A stretch of 64,000 nucleotides of DNA from Halichondria panicea. Its lineage: Eukaryota > Porifera > Demospongiae > Suberitida > Halichondriidae. Position numbers and translations under genes: made by a program. Within the stretch, counting starts at the first letter, position 1. Each line of letters opens with the position of its first letter. Shown here one piece after another: positions 48,706-61,600 of the stretch. The notes below the pieces were generated by a model. It was not told the origin of the DNA, searched no databases, and worked only from the letters and a program-made list of their open reading frames with translations. The DNA is taken from positions 6,903,682 to 6,967,681 of the forward strand of contig NC_087384.1 in assembly GCF_963675165.1 (NCBI RefSeq). Reading direction: 5' to 3'.

Positions 48706-51700
48706 ATGGCGCAATCTGAGAGGATGTTCAGAGACTTGTTATGCGAGAGCCGGTCTCATCCTGTGGAGTCTACAGACCCCAACACTGCACGCACTATCGA
48801 CGACCTCAAGCGTCAGTTGAAAGAAGCCAAGGCTGAACTAGAAGGGGAGCGAACTAAGGCTCGGTTGCTTGTGTCTCAGTGTGATAAGGATGTTCGAAGG
48901 ATCAAAGATGAGGCGGATAAGAAACTAAGTGCTTCACTGGAGGCGTTGTCTATTCGTAAAGAGCAAGAACGGAGTGGTGATGTACGTCGTGTAGAGGAGA
49001 GGCTGCGGAGAGAATGGGAGGCGGACCTTCGAGCATTGGAGGTTAAAAAGAACGAGGAGTTGAGTAGAGCCCAGCGCAAATGGGGACAAAATCGTGATGA
49101 GGAGATTCGCCGTGCTGTGCGTGAGGAGAGAGAGAAGTGCTTTAAAGAAGTAGGCGGAGTCTCAGAGGAGGCGTGGCAGAAGGAGGACAAACTAACGAGG
49201 GAGTTGTTTCAGCTGAGTCAGCAGAACTCGACACTAGATGATCAAGTGTATCGTCTTAGTCGTGAGAATAAGTCTCAGATTGAGCAGATGAGGAGAATGA
49301 AACACGAGCACGAGTTAGAAATAGCAGATATCCTGAGACAGCATCAGACAGAGGCTTCAAGGTATGTACTATACTATCAGTGATGTGTCCAGAAGCGGTG
49401 GCTATTTTCATTCCTTAACTACGCACAAATTTGCTGCTTTTATGTAGTGAACTAGACCATAGAGGTGGTTGTCTAGAGGCGGTTAGTACCAGGGGCCACC
49501 AGTGAACTGCCATAGAGGTGGTTGTTGTCTAGAGGCAGTTAGTACCAGGGGCTACCAGTGTGGGCACTTTCTTGTATTTAATTAATAGTCATTATAAGTA
49601 CCTTATAATAATCCTTGTGTGTGTGTAGGGACTTTGCCCAGCTGCGACTAGCTGAGCAGATCCTTGCTGAGCGTGAGCAAGACCTTCACCTGGTGGAGGG
49701 CAGGGCAGAGAGGGAGAGGCTGGAGAGAGAGGCCATGCTGGAGGAAATGACAGCCATTAAGAGTGTTCTCAATACTTCCACTTTGGACAGAACTGAAAGC
49801 CCACAGAGCTCCAGGGTACGTATGTTGTGACTGATCCTATTAACACCACCAACATCCTCTCTATGTGTGTGTGTTTTGACCAGAGGTCTTATGGTTTCAT
49901 CTCACAACACGTGTGTGTGTGTGGTTATTCCTACAGCGTAGTGTTGGTGGAGTTGTACAAAGACGACTAGAAGATTTAGATGCCACTCTCAAAAGGCTGG
50001 AAGAAGACAAGTCCAATCTTAAACAGGAAAATGCATCCCTGGTAAATCCTAACAGAACATTGCATACATTGTAAATGACACCAACCATACTGTATGCAGC
50101 GTAAGAAGATATTGATGGATAGCCCTGCTGGAGATGGGAAGGGGGCAGCAAAGGACGAGGAGAGGACACGAAAGCTCCGCAAACGCAACGCTGAGTTGAT
50201 GAGCCTTGTGAAAACTTTGGAGGAGAAATGTAAATCTCTTAAATCTGACTACGATCACATGGTAAGTTAGTTAGTACATGTTTTACAGCTGAGTGTGTGC
50301 TTGGAATGTATGTACACACATACCAGTTAGTCTGTGGTGTGTGTAGGAGAGGGTCTGTGTTAGTCCGTGGTGTGTGTAAGGACAGGGTCTGTGTTAGTCC
50401 GTGGTGTGTGTAAGGAGTCTGTGTTAGTCCGTGGTGTGTGTAGGACAAGTCTGTGTTAGTCCGTGGTGTGTGTAAGGAGTCTGTGTTAGTCCGTGGTGTG
50501 TAGAAATTAGTTGTGTTACTTGTTAGAAACGTCTGATTTCAAAGCTAAAAGTTTTAAAAAGTGTGAGTTTTTTTCAGATCTAGGCCATGTGTCAGGAACG
50601 TCCAGTTTCAAATGCATTTAGTAGCTGTTTGGTACAATAATGATGGTGACTGCTTGTGTTGTGTTGCAGAAGAGTGGGCCCAGTGATAGTGAAGCTGCTG
50701 TGAGGAGGGCTCTGAGTAGACACCACGCCAAAGACATCAGTGAGTACACGAAACAGATCCATGGCAAGGAAAGAGAGATATCTGAACTAAAGAGGCGGCT
50801 GGCCAAGGTAATACCAGTACTGTATCAGACTCCACCCCCTGACCACACCCACCCCACCCCCTGTAGTTGGAGGTCAACTCTAAACCACCCTCTGAGTCAA
50901 CATCTGAGCTAGAGAAGAAGATCAAGATCATGGCAATGGACAGGCTTAAAATGGAGAAGGTGGTGACAAAACTTTGCTCTGTAAGTATGTACATGACAAG
51001 TACACCATAGCTATTACCATGACAAGCACACCGTAGCTATTACCATGACAAGCACACCGTAGCTATTACCATGACAAGCACACCGTAGCTATTACCATGA
51101 CAAGCACACCGTAGCTATTACCATGACAAGCACACCATAGCTATTACCATAACAAGCACACCGTAGCTATTACCATGACAAGTACACCGTAGCTATTACA
51201 ATCCTTCATTTTGGAATCAGCTCTGTAACTAGAGTTCTGATGGTTCAAATTCAACAACTTTATGATTTTATGGAAGCTTAAAAGGAGCCCGTTCAGATGG
51301 TATGCTCAATTCTCAAATTTGTAACAGGTTATAATTTCCCATTTTCGGAAAAACACCATGGGCTATAGCTCATGGTATTTTGTCAAAAACAGGCCAAAAA
51401 CAGACTTTTGATTTTAACACACCATCTGAAAGGCCTCTCTCTAGGCTTTCAGAAATCATAAAATTAATGTTATTTGACTAATGGTTATGGCCGTTCAAGA
51501 TGCTTTGTTTAATGCTACACCACTTGTGCAGCAACTCCCTGGAGAGGACGACCTGACTGTACTGTCCCAGTCTGAGCTAGCCTGTGAGGCCTCGGCAGTG
51601 GAGGCATTGGATCTGGAGAACCAATCACTCAAGAGGCAGCTGTCTCAACTACAAGAGGAGGGGAGCAGCAACGAAGAGGGGTCAAAGGTCAGTCAGCTAC

Positions 51701-53799
51701 AGGCTGAAGTGGACAGACTGTCTAAAGTGAGTCATTGATGTTAATTGTATAATATTTATCGCTTGTTATAGCTTGTCCTAATCACTTCTCCTTGTCCTAC
51801 AGTTTGACTTGCAAGTCATCTCTCTACAAGAATCACTTGATCATACCAACTCTCTGAACTCTGAACTGGAGCAACGCTGTCACTCGCTAACTAGGAAGTT
51901 ACAAGTGTCTGAGCTGGCGGTGACAGAGTTACAAGGTAACGCTGATCATGTGACCTCGTTGGAGGGGGAGGTGGAGCGTCTGTCTACGAGTGTACAAGAA
52001 CAAGAGGGCAAGGTTCAAACACTACAAGTGGTGAGCTATGTAATAGTCTGAGTGTATGTAGGTCTTCATGTCCATTAGTGATGGTTCATTCTTAATTAGG
52101 CTGGCTTCTTGGATTGTAGATTTGCAAACTAAAGCTTCTTTCTCGAGTTAGCTTACTTACAGTGAATGTTATGTTGCTTTCCTCAGGAGGCTGCTCAAGC
52201 TAAGAGTGAGCAAGCACAGCACCTACTGACACTACAGGTATGTGTGTGTGTGTCATAATGGGTCAATAATGTGTCATGATGTGTCATAGTCTCAGCTGGA
52301 TGATCGTGATCAGCTACTCAAGCAGCAACAATTGCTGTGTCAGCAATTACAAGATCGTCTCAACCAAGCCCCTGCTTCATCAGAGGTCGGAGTTCAAACT
52401 GCATCCAGTGATCAAAAGAAGGCTATCGTTACAAGTCATGTGATGTCCAGCCCTCCTCTCCTATTGGCTGGCTCTTCTACACCACTTAAAGTTGACCTCT
52501 TGAACTCTAGTTTGGAGCGTGAAATGAAGGCAGTGGGTGTAGAGGTCGCTGACCCCTATGATAGCAGCGAAACTAATCTCAGTATCGGCTCAGTGGAGAG
52601 TATAAAGAACGACAAGAGTGACGACGCTGTGAGTATAGCATCGTCTATACCGGAGCAATCACTGGAGGAGACACCAAAGAAAGAAGAGAGGACGTACGTA
52701 GAGGAAGAAGGTACAACCATTACAATATACACACAATATTCATCAGTCCCCTCAACAGATGGAGTGGCATCATTAGAACCTGTGCTCTTTATCGCTAAGT
52801 TCAACTACAACCCAGCGGAGAACAGTCCTAACCTTGCTTACAGCCTGGAGCTACCCCTCACAGCCGGGGACTATGTGTACGTGTATGGAGAGATGGATGG
52901 GGATGGCTTCTATCATGGCAAGCTGCTCTCTGGAGTCACTGGACTAGTGCCCTCCAACTTTGTAGAGCCTGTCACGGACGATGGAAGTACGTGCATATTA
53001 CCATAAATAATTATTGCAATTTAAGAAGTAGAATAAATACTGTAGAATGGAAGGACAGTAACTGTAGTTCTTGTGCTAATGTGAGTGTACCCCCCCCCCA
53101 CTAGCCCCGCCCACTCGCCACCCAGCACCACACAGAGGATCAACTAACCTCCAGGACATACAGGAAGTGGACGAGGACATATCATCTGCTGACTCAGCAG
53201 GTACTGTGTGTGTGTGTGTGTGATATTGACTGCTAGGGTACACCAATTTTAAGAAGCTCTAAGTTAGGTCTATGTACATGTACTTGTGTAACATGGCAAG
53301 TTTAGCTTCAGAATGCAAATCTGTATACACGATGTTTTCATACAAATCTGTTTTCTCCAGATGAGTTGATAGCTCCAACAGATCTTGAGGTAGAGCGACA
53401 GTTTGTGGATGGTGGAGGGACCAGTGTGGCAGTGAGGTGGTCCCCTCCCCCCTGTACTGTGACTGGCTACACCCTCTATCTCAATGGAGAGCTCAGAGGG
53501 ACAGTGGAGGGGCCAGAGGAGACCTCCCTACTACTTAGTGATGTCCCTCTCAATCAGGTGTGTGTACAGTATATCATAGCTGTACTGAGTGTAGACTTCC
53601 TGACATGTTCATGTAGTTGACTTGTACCCCTCCACACACACACACACACGCCCACACACACATGTGCAGCTGGTGAGGATCACTGTGAGGAGTGTGTGTG
53701 ATGAGGGGGAATCACCTGATAATGCCACACCCATCATCCTCAACCCTCGTGAGTGTTTCTAGGGATACAATGCACACACACACACACACACACACACCC

Positions 53800-53835
<36 letters not shown>

Positions 53836-55800
53836 ACACACACACACACATGTACAATATTTATGGCTTTATAATTATGTGTTGCCTTACAAGCAGACAA
53901 TGGCTCCAGTGTCTCCATGTGTCAATAGTATTACAATGCATCCACCCCTCTTACAGAGTATCCTGATCCCCCTGGCAACGTGTTGGTTACCATGCTAGAC
54001 ACACCTACCTCTCTCCTCGTCAACTTCTCTCCACACCCTCACACCATCACACCAATCACATCCTACACTCTCTATTTGAACACCCACGCAGTCACTCAAC
54101 TGGAGACAACAGAGTCTACTGCTTGTCAGCAATCTCTCTCTGTGTTGGTACTGCCTCGAGATGTGCTCCATCTTCAATCAGAGCTCACTAGTACCTCCAC
54201 TGTACAACTGACCGTTACCGCTAGCAACGAGGATTACGAATCCCTACCCTCCGCTATAGTGGGTGTGGCCTCGAAGCTTATAGCCCACCTCCTGTTGTCG
54301 GATGATAGCCAAGAGTCTGAGGGGTCAGAGTACGATACAGCTAAGAGAGAAGAGGATCTTCAGTTGAGACAATCTACGCATATGGAGTCAAATGGAGACA
54401 GTACTCACGTTTCCAACGGCAACGGAGAGGCTAAGTCCGATAAAGGTAGGTTGTATTCTGTCTAGTGTTGTTCTAATTATCCACTCTCTCCCTTAGTTCA
54501 ATATTATCGTGCTCTGTACTCATACGACCCTACTCATCAGTCTCCTAACATTGAGCTAGCTGAAGAAGAGTTATGCTTTAATGAGGGGGATGTCATAGTG
54601 GTGAGTCACTACCTGTGTTATTGTTTCACTGTTGTAGCTGTGTGCATTGCTGGAGAATGACTCAATGCTTGCAGTATGGAGGTTGATGATATCATGCCTT
54701 ACAACCTTACGTGAAGCTGAAATTACCTCAAGTGTGTACAGAGCCTATAGTGTGGTCCCACTGTGTAGCTAGTGGTTGGCTTATGTTGTCTATAAAAAGC
54801 TTTACATTTCAAGTAAGGTGAAAACGGGTTGTATCACATTACTTCAATGTTACATAGAAGCTCCCTTTAATTAGAACACTCTCTCCCTCCAGCGTGTGGG
54901 TGGAGAGGATGTGGATGGTTTCTTTGATGGTCGTTCCCTCCTGGGAGGAACTGGACTAGTACCTAGCAATATGGTGGAGGAGATACTGGACATTGAAGAA
55001 CTTGCTCGCCTTGAGCAAACCATGGATGCTGTCCATAGCAACGGTTGTTCTGAGACTCTGCCCCCTGACGACAGCCCTCGGGTATTGAGGGCAGTACATG
55101 ACTACGATCCTAACATGGATTCTCCTAATGATAACTCTGATGTGGAGTTGACCTTCAGTGAGGGTGACCTGATCAAGGTGTATGGCCGACCAGACTCCGA
55201 TGGTTTCTATCAGGTGGGTACACTTCACACTAATATACAAACAACCACCATGTTGCCTACTTGAAACCAGGAGTACATGTTAAAACATACAATACCTAAT
55301 GCTGGTAAATATACCTGTATAGTGTGTGTTTGTGTGTGTTTGTCAACAAAAGTGCTTATCATACTTCTCATGATGAGGTGTCAATTTGATATAGTCCCCA
55401 ATAAGCCAGTGAGCCTTTCCTCCTAACACCTCCACCCCTCTGTGTGTGTGTGCTAATACCTCCACCCCTCTGTGTGTGTACAGGGAGAGCTGGGTGATAA
55501 GAAAGGGCTGGTACCTAAGAACTTTGTGGAGGATCCCTCATCATCTGTAAGTGCTGAATGGTTTCCTCTAATAATGGTGACAACTGATCTGCAATCATCG
55601 TGAATGTCATTAAATTGTTCCATTTTCCCCCGCTGTGTGAATGAATATTGGCTATGTTGAATTTCTAAACTGTTGGTAATGGACTCTTATGTTGTTGTTA
55701 TTTATTCTTACAGGACGAGGGAACAGACAAGAAGATGACAAAGCTCATCTTATCAAACAATACAGAAGAACACTTTTCAAACTTAAAACATTCCGATTAG
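48706..55800 (+). CDS. RIMBP: RIM-binding protein (RIMBP/TSPOAP1 family): coiled coil, SH3, FN3, FN3, SH3, SH3
   Basis: In bilaterians this scaffold links RIM and calcium channels at synaptic active zones. The N-terminal half is coiled coil (exons from 48706 through about 52330; for example [38 protein letters not shown]). The first SH3 lies at 52785-52965 ([31 protein letters not shown]). Two FN3 domains follow (about 53370-53750; about 53955-54270). SH3 number two is in the exons at about 54497-54600 and 54895-54985 ([26 protein letters not shown]). SH3 number three is at about 55080-55215 and 55484-55545 ([25 protein letters not shown]). It ends HFSNLKHSD with TAG at 55798-55800. This domain order is that of RIM-BP. 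The start is uncertain: 48706 (AAGATGG context) is preferred, but the frame is open back to another ATG at 48595. Confidence 0.88.
49455..49565. repeat. two-copy repeat in a RIMBP intron
   Basis: CATAGAGGTGGTTGT...CTAGAGGCGGTTAGTACCA occurs twice, about 50 bp apart. Confidence 0.7.
50325..50505. repeat. 33-40 bp minisatellite (GTTAGTCCGTGGTGTGTGTA unit)
   Basis: About five units within a RIMBP intron, with variable GGACAGGGTCT linkers. Confidence 0.85.
50990..51200. repeat. 26-bp minisatellite (ATGACAAGCACACCGTAGCT unit)
   Basis: Eight near-identical units of ATTACCATGACAAGCACACC plus GTAGCT in a RIMBP intron. Confidence 0.95.
51215..51500. repeat. dyad repeat, subfamily B, ending next to a RIMBP acceptor
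   Basis: Left arm TAACTAGAGTTCTGATGG, core ACCATGGGCTATAGCTCATGG (in part) and right arm TTATGGCCGTTCAAGATGC. The acceptor of the next exon follows roughly 30 bases later. Confidence 0.85.
53770..53851. repeat. (CA)n microsatellite
   Basis: CA tract with a few CCCA interruptions in a RIMBP intron between FN3 exons. Confidence 0.95.
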
Positions 55801-56084
55801 CAATATTTTAGGGGTTGATTTACGAGTGCCGCGTGTATTGATTGTGATGTGTTTCTATTTAACCGAATTTTTATGACAATTATCATTTTACACATGTTCA
55901 CTTCCTGTTTATACAAGTTCTTGTAGGGCTACAAGCTAATTACAAGCGTAGATATTCACAAGCTAGCTATTAGGGAAATTCACAGACTATTCATTGATTG
56001 ACTCAGCAAGCGATCTAAGAGCTGTATAAAAACTGGATAGTGGCAACTGGGGACAAGAATAAAGTGTTCAGAATCTGTCTCAAG

Positions 56085-58037
56085 ATGTCTCCCCACCTCC
56101 GCCTGTCGCTGGTTATGCTAGCTGTCTTGATGTGTCGAGCTAGGGCCCAGGCCCTCCCACTAGACCCCTCGCCTGCTGAGGGCCTCGCTGAGAGCCATGA
56201 TCATTGGGATCATATTGTGAGGCGTAGGTCCATTAGCTCAATGTTTGAAACACACGAACGCGATGAAACATCTCACATAGTGGACATACAAGAGTATTAT
56301 CGCGAATCATTTGATCAAGGTTGGGACACGCACGATCAAGAGCTAATGCGACTACTCAAGGTGCTAGAGAGGGTCACTGCCCAGGGTGGATCCACTGCCC
56401 AGGACAGAGCCTCTATACAGGACGAAACATCACACCTGCTCGAAGTCAAGGTTGACTCCAAACCTATACAAGGTCGTTACATTGTCATGTTGCAGTCTGA
56501 CACTGACGACTACACGTTGGATCGTACCATTCAAGTTCTGAGCAAAGCTAATCGTGACAGCAACCAGAGGATCAGGGCCTCGGACATTCAAGCACTGCGA
56601 AACTTGCAGGGATTTGTGGCCACCCTTAACTCGAAGACCCTAGCTTTGGTGAGTAGCTATAAGGTTACCTACTGGGAATGTGTGTCATTAGTTTCCTGGG
56701 TTATGTGTAAGTGCCGTGAGATGTAGGAGTAGGAACTATGTTGATTGCTTGTATAGTGGCAGCCCTTGGACACATGAAGCCTTCATATAGGAAGACAAGG
56801 GGAAGCTAGCTTGCTGTTCAGAGAACTGCTGTTGTGTGGTTCCACTGGTGTTGATTATACAAGCCTTAATTATTGTTTCAATTCTACAATCACATGCATA
56901 TTAATATACACATATATGTATGCTGTGTGTATACACACGTACACATGTTCTTTGAGCCAACTCACTATGCAAACATTGCCCTCTCCCCTGCAGTTGCAAC
57001 GACATCCTCTAGTAGCACACATTGAGGCAGATATGGCCGTACGGAGGTCACAGGTAGCAGTGCCTGTTGAAAAGGAGACAGGCGTTGCTGAATCAGACTC
57101 AGCTGTGACATGGAATCTAGACCGTTTGGATCAGCACACTAATAAACTGGACGGTGTGTACAAGCCCGAGGGGACTGGAAAGAACGTAGACCTCTATATC
57201 ATAGACACTGGAGTCATGGCCAGTCATCAAGAGCTGGTTGGACGAGTACAGTACGCTGGCTATGATGCTGTAGATGATCTCACAGGCACACAGAACCACG
57301 GGGAAGACTGCAATGGCCACGGTACCCACTGTGCTGGTACTGCCGCTGGTACAACACTGGGAGTGGCTAGAGAGGCTACTATCTATAATCTACGAGCTCT
57401 CAACTGTAAAGGAACTGGTGCTGTGAGCGGTATTGTGAAAGGAATCGACCGAATTATTGCTCAACACAAGAATGAACCGACTGGACGACCTAAAGTCATC
57501 TCTCAGTCTCTCGGAGTCAAGACTTCGGTTAGTTTAAACCGTGCGATTGTTGAGGCTACTAACGCTGGCATTGTAATGGTTGGAGCAGCTGGCAATCAAG
57601 CCGGCAACGCTTGTGAGCACTCACCAGCCTCTGCTAAAGTAGGCATTGCAGTGGGCGCTACTGATCAAGCTGACAAGGTCTCTATGTTCACCAACACTGG
57701 ACCGTGCACTGACATCATGGCCCCGGGAATGAGCATCAAGAGTGCTTCAATATCTTGCTCAACTTGCACCAAGACTATGAGTGGTACCTCAATGGCTGCC
57801 CCTCATGCTGCTGGCTATGCTGCTATCCTGAGGAGTTTGCATCCACAACTATCAGCCGCGGAGGTCAAGGAGAAGATGATGAAGCAATCCACTAAAAACC
57901 ACATCAAATTGTCGGCTGCTATTTCTTCAAGAAACATTGGAGAAACTCCCGATCGATTGCTGTACGTGGCCAAAGCAAATGCTCCAGATTCTGATATTGA
58001 TATTGAAACAGCACAGAGCCAGTGGTTTCCCAAGTAA
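56085..58037 (+). CDS. secreted subtilisin-like serine peptidase (S8, proteinase K type)
   Basis: Two exons, 56085-56648 and 56994-58037, encode about 535 residues. The N-terminus has a signal peptide (basic start, then LSLVMLAVLMCRARA). A prosegment of about 200 residues follows, ending in an inhibitor-I9-like domain (RYIVMLQSDTDDYTLDR; LQGFVATLNSKTL). The mature domain contains the catalytic triad: Asp in IIDTGV (about residue 259), His in NGHGTHCAGT (about 297) and Ser in SGTSMAAPHAAG (about 454), with the oxyanion Asn in GAAGNQ (about 386). TWNLDRLDQ and SPASAKVGIAVGATD are typical of proteinase K-type subtilases. Cysteines suggest disulphides, as expected for secretion. An in-frame ATG 45 bases earlier would put charged residues ahead of the signal peptide, so 56085 is preferred. 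Its physiological role is unknown. Confidence 0.93.
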
Positions 58038-58619
58038 AGACTGTTGTGTGTGTCTATATATATAATTATTATAATAGCTAGTAGTGGGAAATCATCAAAG
58101 TTTTATACATCACTGTAACCATAGATGCATTCATTTGTTGTAATTAGAAGTAGTCCATGTGTCAATGTATCAAATGTCAAGAATGTTTCATTTTAAGTGC
58201 ATGTTGTGTAACAGTTCCTGGGAAGAGTTGGCTATAAAAAAAACTGCGCATGCGCAATAACTTATTGCTAATTAGCATCATTGCTCCTTTTGAACAACAT
58301 TACGAGAAAATAATTTCTTCTCTTGGAGAAGCTATCGAGCTAGTAGCTGGCTGCAGAAAGAGCTAGACTACAAGACAAGGCACTGGGAGTTCAGAGAGCC
58401 TCTCCAAGCGGAAACTCGGTACGCAGGCACAGTAAGCTAAGTACTAACAGACGCAAGCTAGCCGGCCGCCATCTTGTAAGCTGGGAGGAGTACCAAGCCT
58501 TGCTTTGTGAGTCACCAGCCACACCCCCACTTGACTAATGCATACATTGTACTGCCTAGTGTCTGTACTATTGCCAACTGTTGTATATTTGTCTGTGTAT
58601 AGGAGGCCTGGAGGTTAGC
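58038..58619 (+). promoter_or_regulatory. upstream region of the multi-HTH gene with NRF1-like and YY1-like sites
   Basis: TGCGCATGCGCA (58245-58256) is a perfect 12-bp palindrome matching the NRF1 consensus. GCCGCCATCTTG (58465-58476) matches YY1. An acceptor-like TGTATAG at 58595-58601 suggests a non-coding first exon ends upstream of the first coding exon. The first 150 bases are the subtilase 3' flank. Confidence 0.55.
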
Positions 58620-61600
58620 ATGGATGAGGTGGTGTCAGACTTGCCAGTGGAGGTCTCCATGGTCACTGAGGTCTCCTCTGAAACAATGGAGCTATCCAAC
58701 AATAGGTACGCCCACACACACACACACACGCACACATACACACACACACACACGCACACATACACACACACATGCACACACACACACACACACTATGACC
58801 ATATGCATGTCATCCTTGTGCAGTGATGGTGTGGCTGAAGCTCAACCCAACGACCTCATATCTCAAGCAAGGTGTGTTGCAGTAGAGGTGTGTGATATCA
58901 GTGCTTACACAAACCCCCTCCAGAGAGGACCTGAATACGAAACACATTACCATGGAAACTGTACAATACGAAGTGGTAACCAGCGATACGAACATGCTCA
59001 TCACAGGAATGTCTGAACAATCTACCGAGACTACACCCACTATTGAGATAGCCCCGCCCGTCTCTGAACTACATCCTGGACGAAGATTATCATATTCGTC
59101 AGAAAAAGATGCAATAATAGCTCAACACGTGAGAGAGTGCCGTGCTAGAGGGGAGAAAATGACCACTCAGCAGATCTGTGCCTACGCTAAGGAAATTGTC
59201 CAGGGGGAAAACCCCCACTTTACAGCCTCGTCAGGATGGGCGCAACGATTCCTCGCAAGACATTCCCTCGATATTGGTCGAAGAAGACTCAGCGACCAAT
59301 CAAAAGGTGGCCGCCCACTCTCGTACTTGACGGACACGGATAACCAGTTAGCCGACTACGTAAGAAGCCGTATATCCGAGGGCCAAGTGTTCACTAACTC
59401 AGAGCTGAGGAAACACGCTCGAGAAGTCGTTACAAAAGAAAACCCAAACTTCACTGGATCTGCAAGTTGGGCTCAGAACTTTCTACACAGACACAAAATA
59501 TCCCTCCAATCAATCACCTATGATTCCACAGACTCTTCTTCACTTCTCACACAGCCTACGACGACGTCACTATCGGACAATTCGATTGGTATAGCTGCCG
59601 AGATAACGCCCACCACCTCTCATCCGAGCCTGTACTCTGACCCCTCTCATGACGAGACCATAAAGACAGCCCTTGCTATTCTTGCTGGTGAAAATATTGA
59701 CACCAGCGCCCTCTCGGACATGGCTAGTACGGACCCTGTGTCACTAGTGGACCTACTCACCAATGCTCAGCAGTTACATGGTGACGATGGTGGAGTCTCA
59801 CTCATAACATCCGGCCTAGAGTCTGGGTCTGGGAGCATTTATCTGAACCTCGGGGGAGCCGATGGGTTCACTGGAGGCTTCACCACTCAGGTACAGTGTG
59901 TGTGATGTTTACTGTACTCTTGTAACGAGAGTTTCAAAGTATGAGAATTAATCTAATTAGCTTAACTGTCCTAAAGTATTTTTTCTTCTTTTAAGTATTT
60001 ATCATTATGGTTGTTGGAGGGTTTTATAATAATAACTGCATAATATTATATTATTGTATCTATTCCGTACCATCTCCCCCCCTGTACAGGTTGACCCCAT
60101 CACCCAGGCCCCAGTGACCCAGTCTAAAGCACACGATGTGGTGGCCCAGGCTAGCAGACCACTCTCCTATACCAGAGAGACTGACCTACAACTGGCCAAG
60201 TGGGTACAAGACCAACAAGCTACCGGCAAGAAAGTGACATTCGCTTCATTAAGAGCTCAAGCTAAAAAACTCATTTGTCAGGAGAACCCAAGTTTCAATG
60301 CATCTATTGGTTGGGTGACGCCTTTCCTACTGCGCCACAATCTGGACTTGAATCTGAACAGGAAGAAACCTCGAGACTCTACCGATAACCCCTCTAGCAC
60401 ACTGGCCGAAGGGGTTAAACCAATAATGGATGAGAGTCTACACACTGCTGAAGCTCCAATGCTAACTCCCGACCTGCTAGCCACGGCTATAGCAACATCA
60501 CTTGTGGAACAAGCTAACAGTCATCTTCCCTCGCTGGCTGAACATGCTCGCCTAGTGCTAGCACAGAGTGGACTGACCCTAACCCCTACCACACAGACCC
60601 TGTCATTACTATCTCCCTCCCCTTCTCATCGAGCTACCAGAACACTGGACATTGATGGCAGCTCAGAGAAGAAGGAGAGGTCACGAAACAGGCACACACT
60701 AGCAGAGAAGCTTGAGGTGGTTCGTCTCATGAAGGAGTACAATGTGGCCGCTCATTACGTCTGTAGAACACTCGGTATTGCTAACTCAACATTTGCAGGT
60801 TGGACTAAACTAGTGAGTCAGAAAGGAGCGGAACTGGAGGCATTATCGTCCAATCGGAAGAGAGCGAATGTTAAAGGGCAGGGGCGTCCCCTCAGCTACT
60901 CTAGGGAGACTGATGAGGCTGTTGCTAAGTGGGTCATAACCCAGCAACAGTTGGGAGTACAAGTAACACCTGCTGAACTTGGCAAGTATGCCACATCGTT
61001 GATACTGCCAGAGAGCGCAAACTTTACAGCTTCCAGTGGTTGGCAGCAGAAGTTCTTACAGCGACACAGCCTTCAACTACACAGCACCTGGAGTCATAAG
61101 ACCACACCCCTCACCACACTAGAGGACAAACTATCAGCAGAGGACCAGACGTCCATTCCCGCCCCCATACAAACAGAGGAGGTGGTGGCCAACGAGCTGA
61201 ATTCCTCAGCCCCAGAGTGGGTGTTTGGATCAGAGCTGGACAGTGGACTAGCCCAGTGGGTTAAGGATCAAGTGGCTGACCTCGGGAGCTTTGCTGTGGC
61301 TGCTGTGTGCAAGAGGGCGGAGGAGCTCTCTCAGAATACAGGGTTCAAGGTACTTATAATTATTAGCCATGTGTGTAGCTGTTTTGTTTGTAATGAGTGG
61401 TCAAAACTTTAGATTGATGCATTCTGTAGCTTTCTGATACGCCAGCGTTAAATAGAGCATCTTTGAGTGGCCATAACTTTAGTTCCGTTGTTCCAACCAC
61501 ATTAATTTTATTATTTTTTGGAAGCTTACAATGACTCGTTAAAATTGTGTCTTAAAATCAAAAGTCTATATTTGGCCTGTTTTTGACAAAATACCATGGG

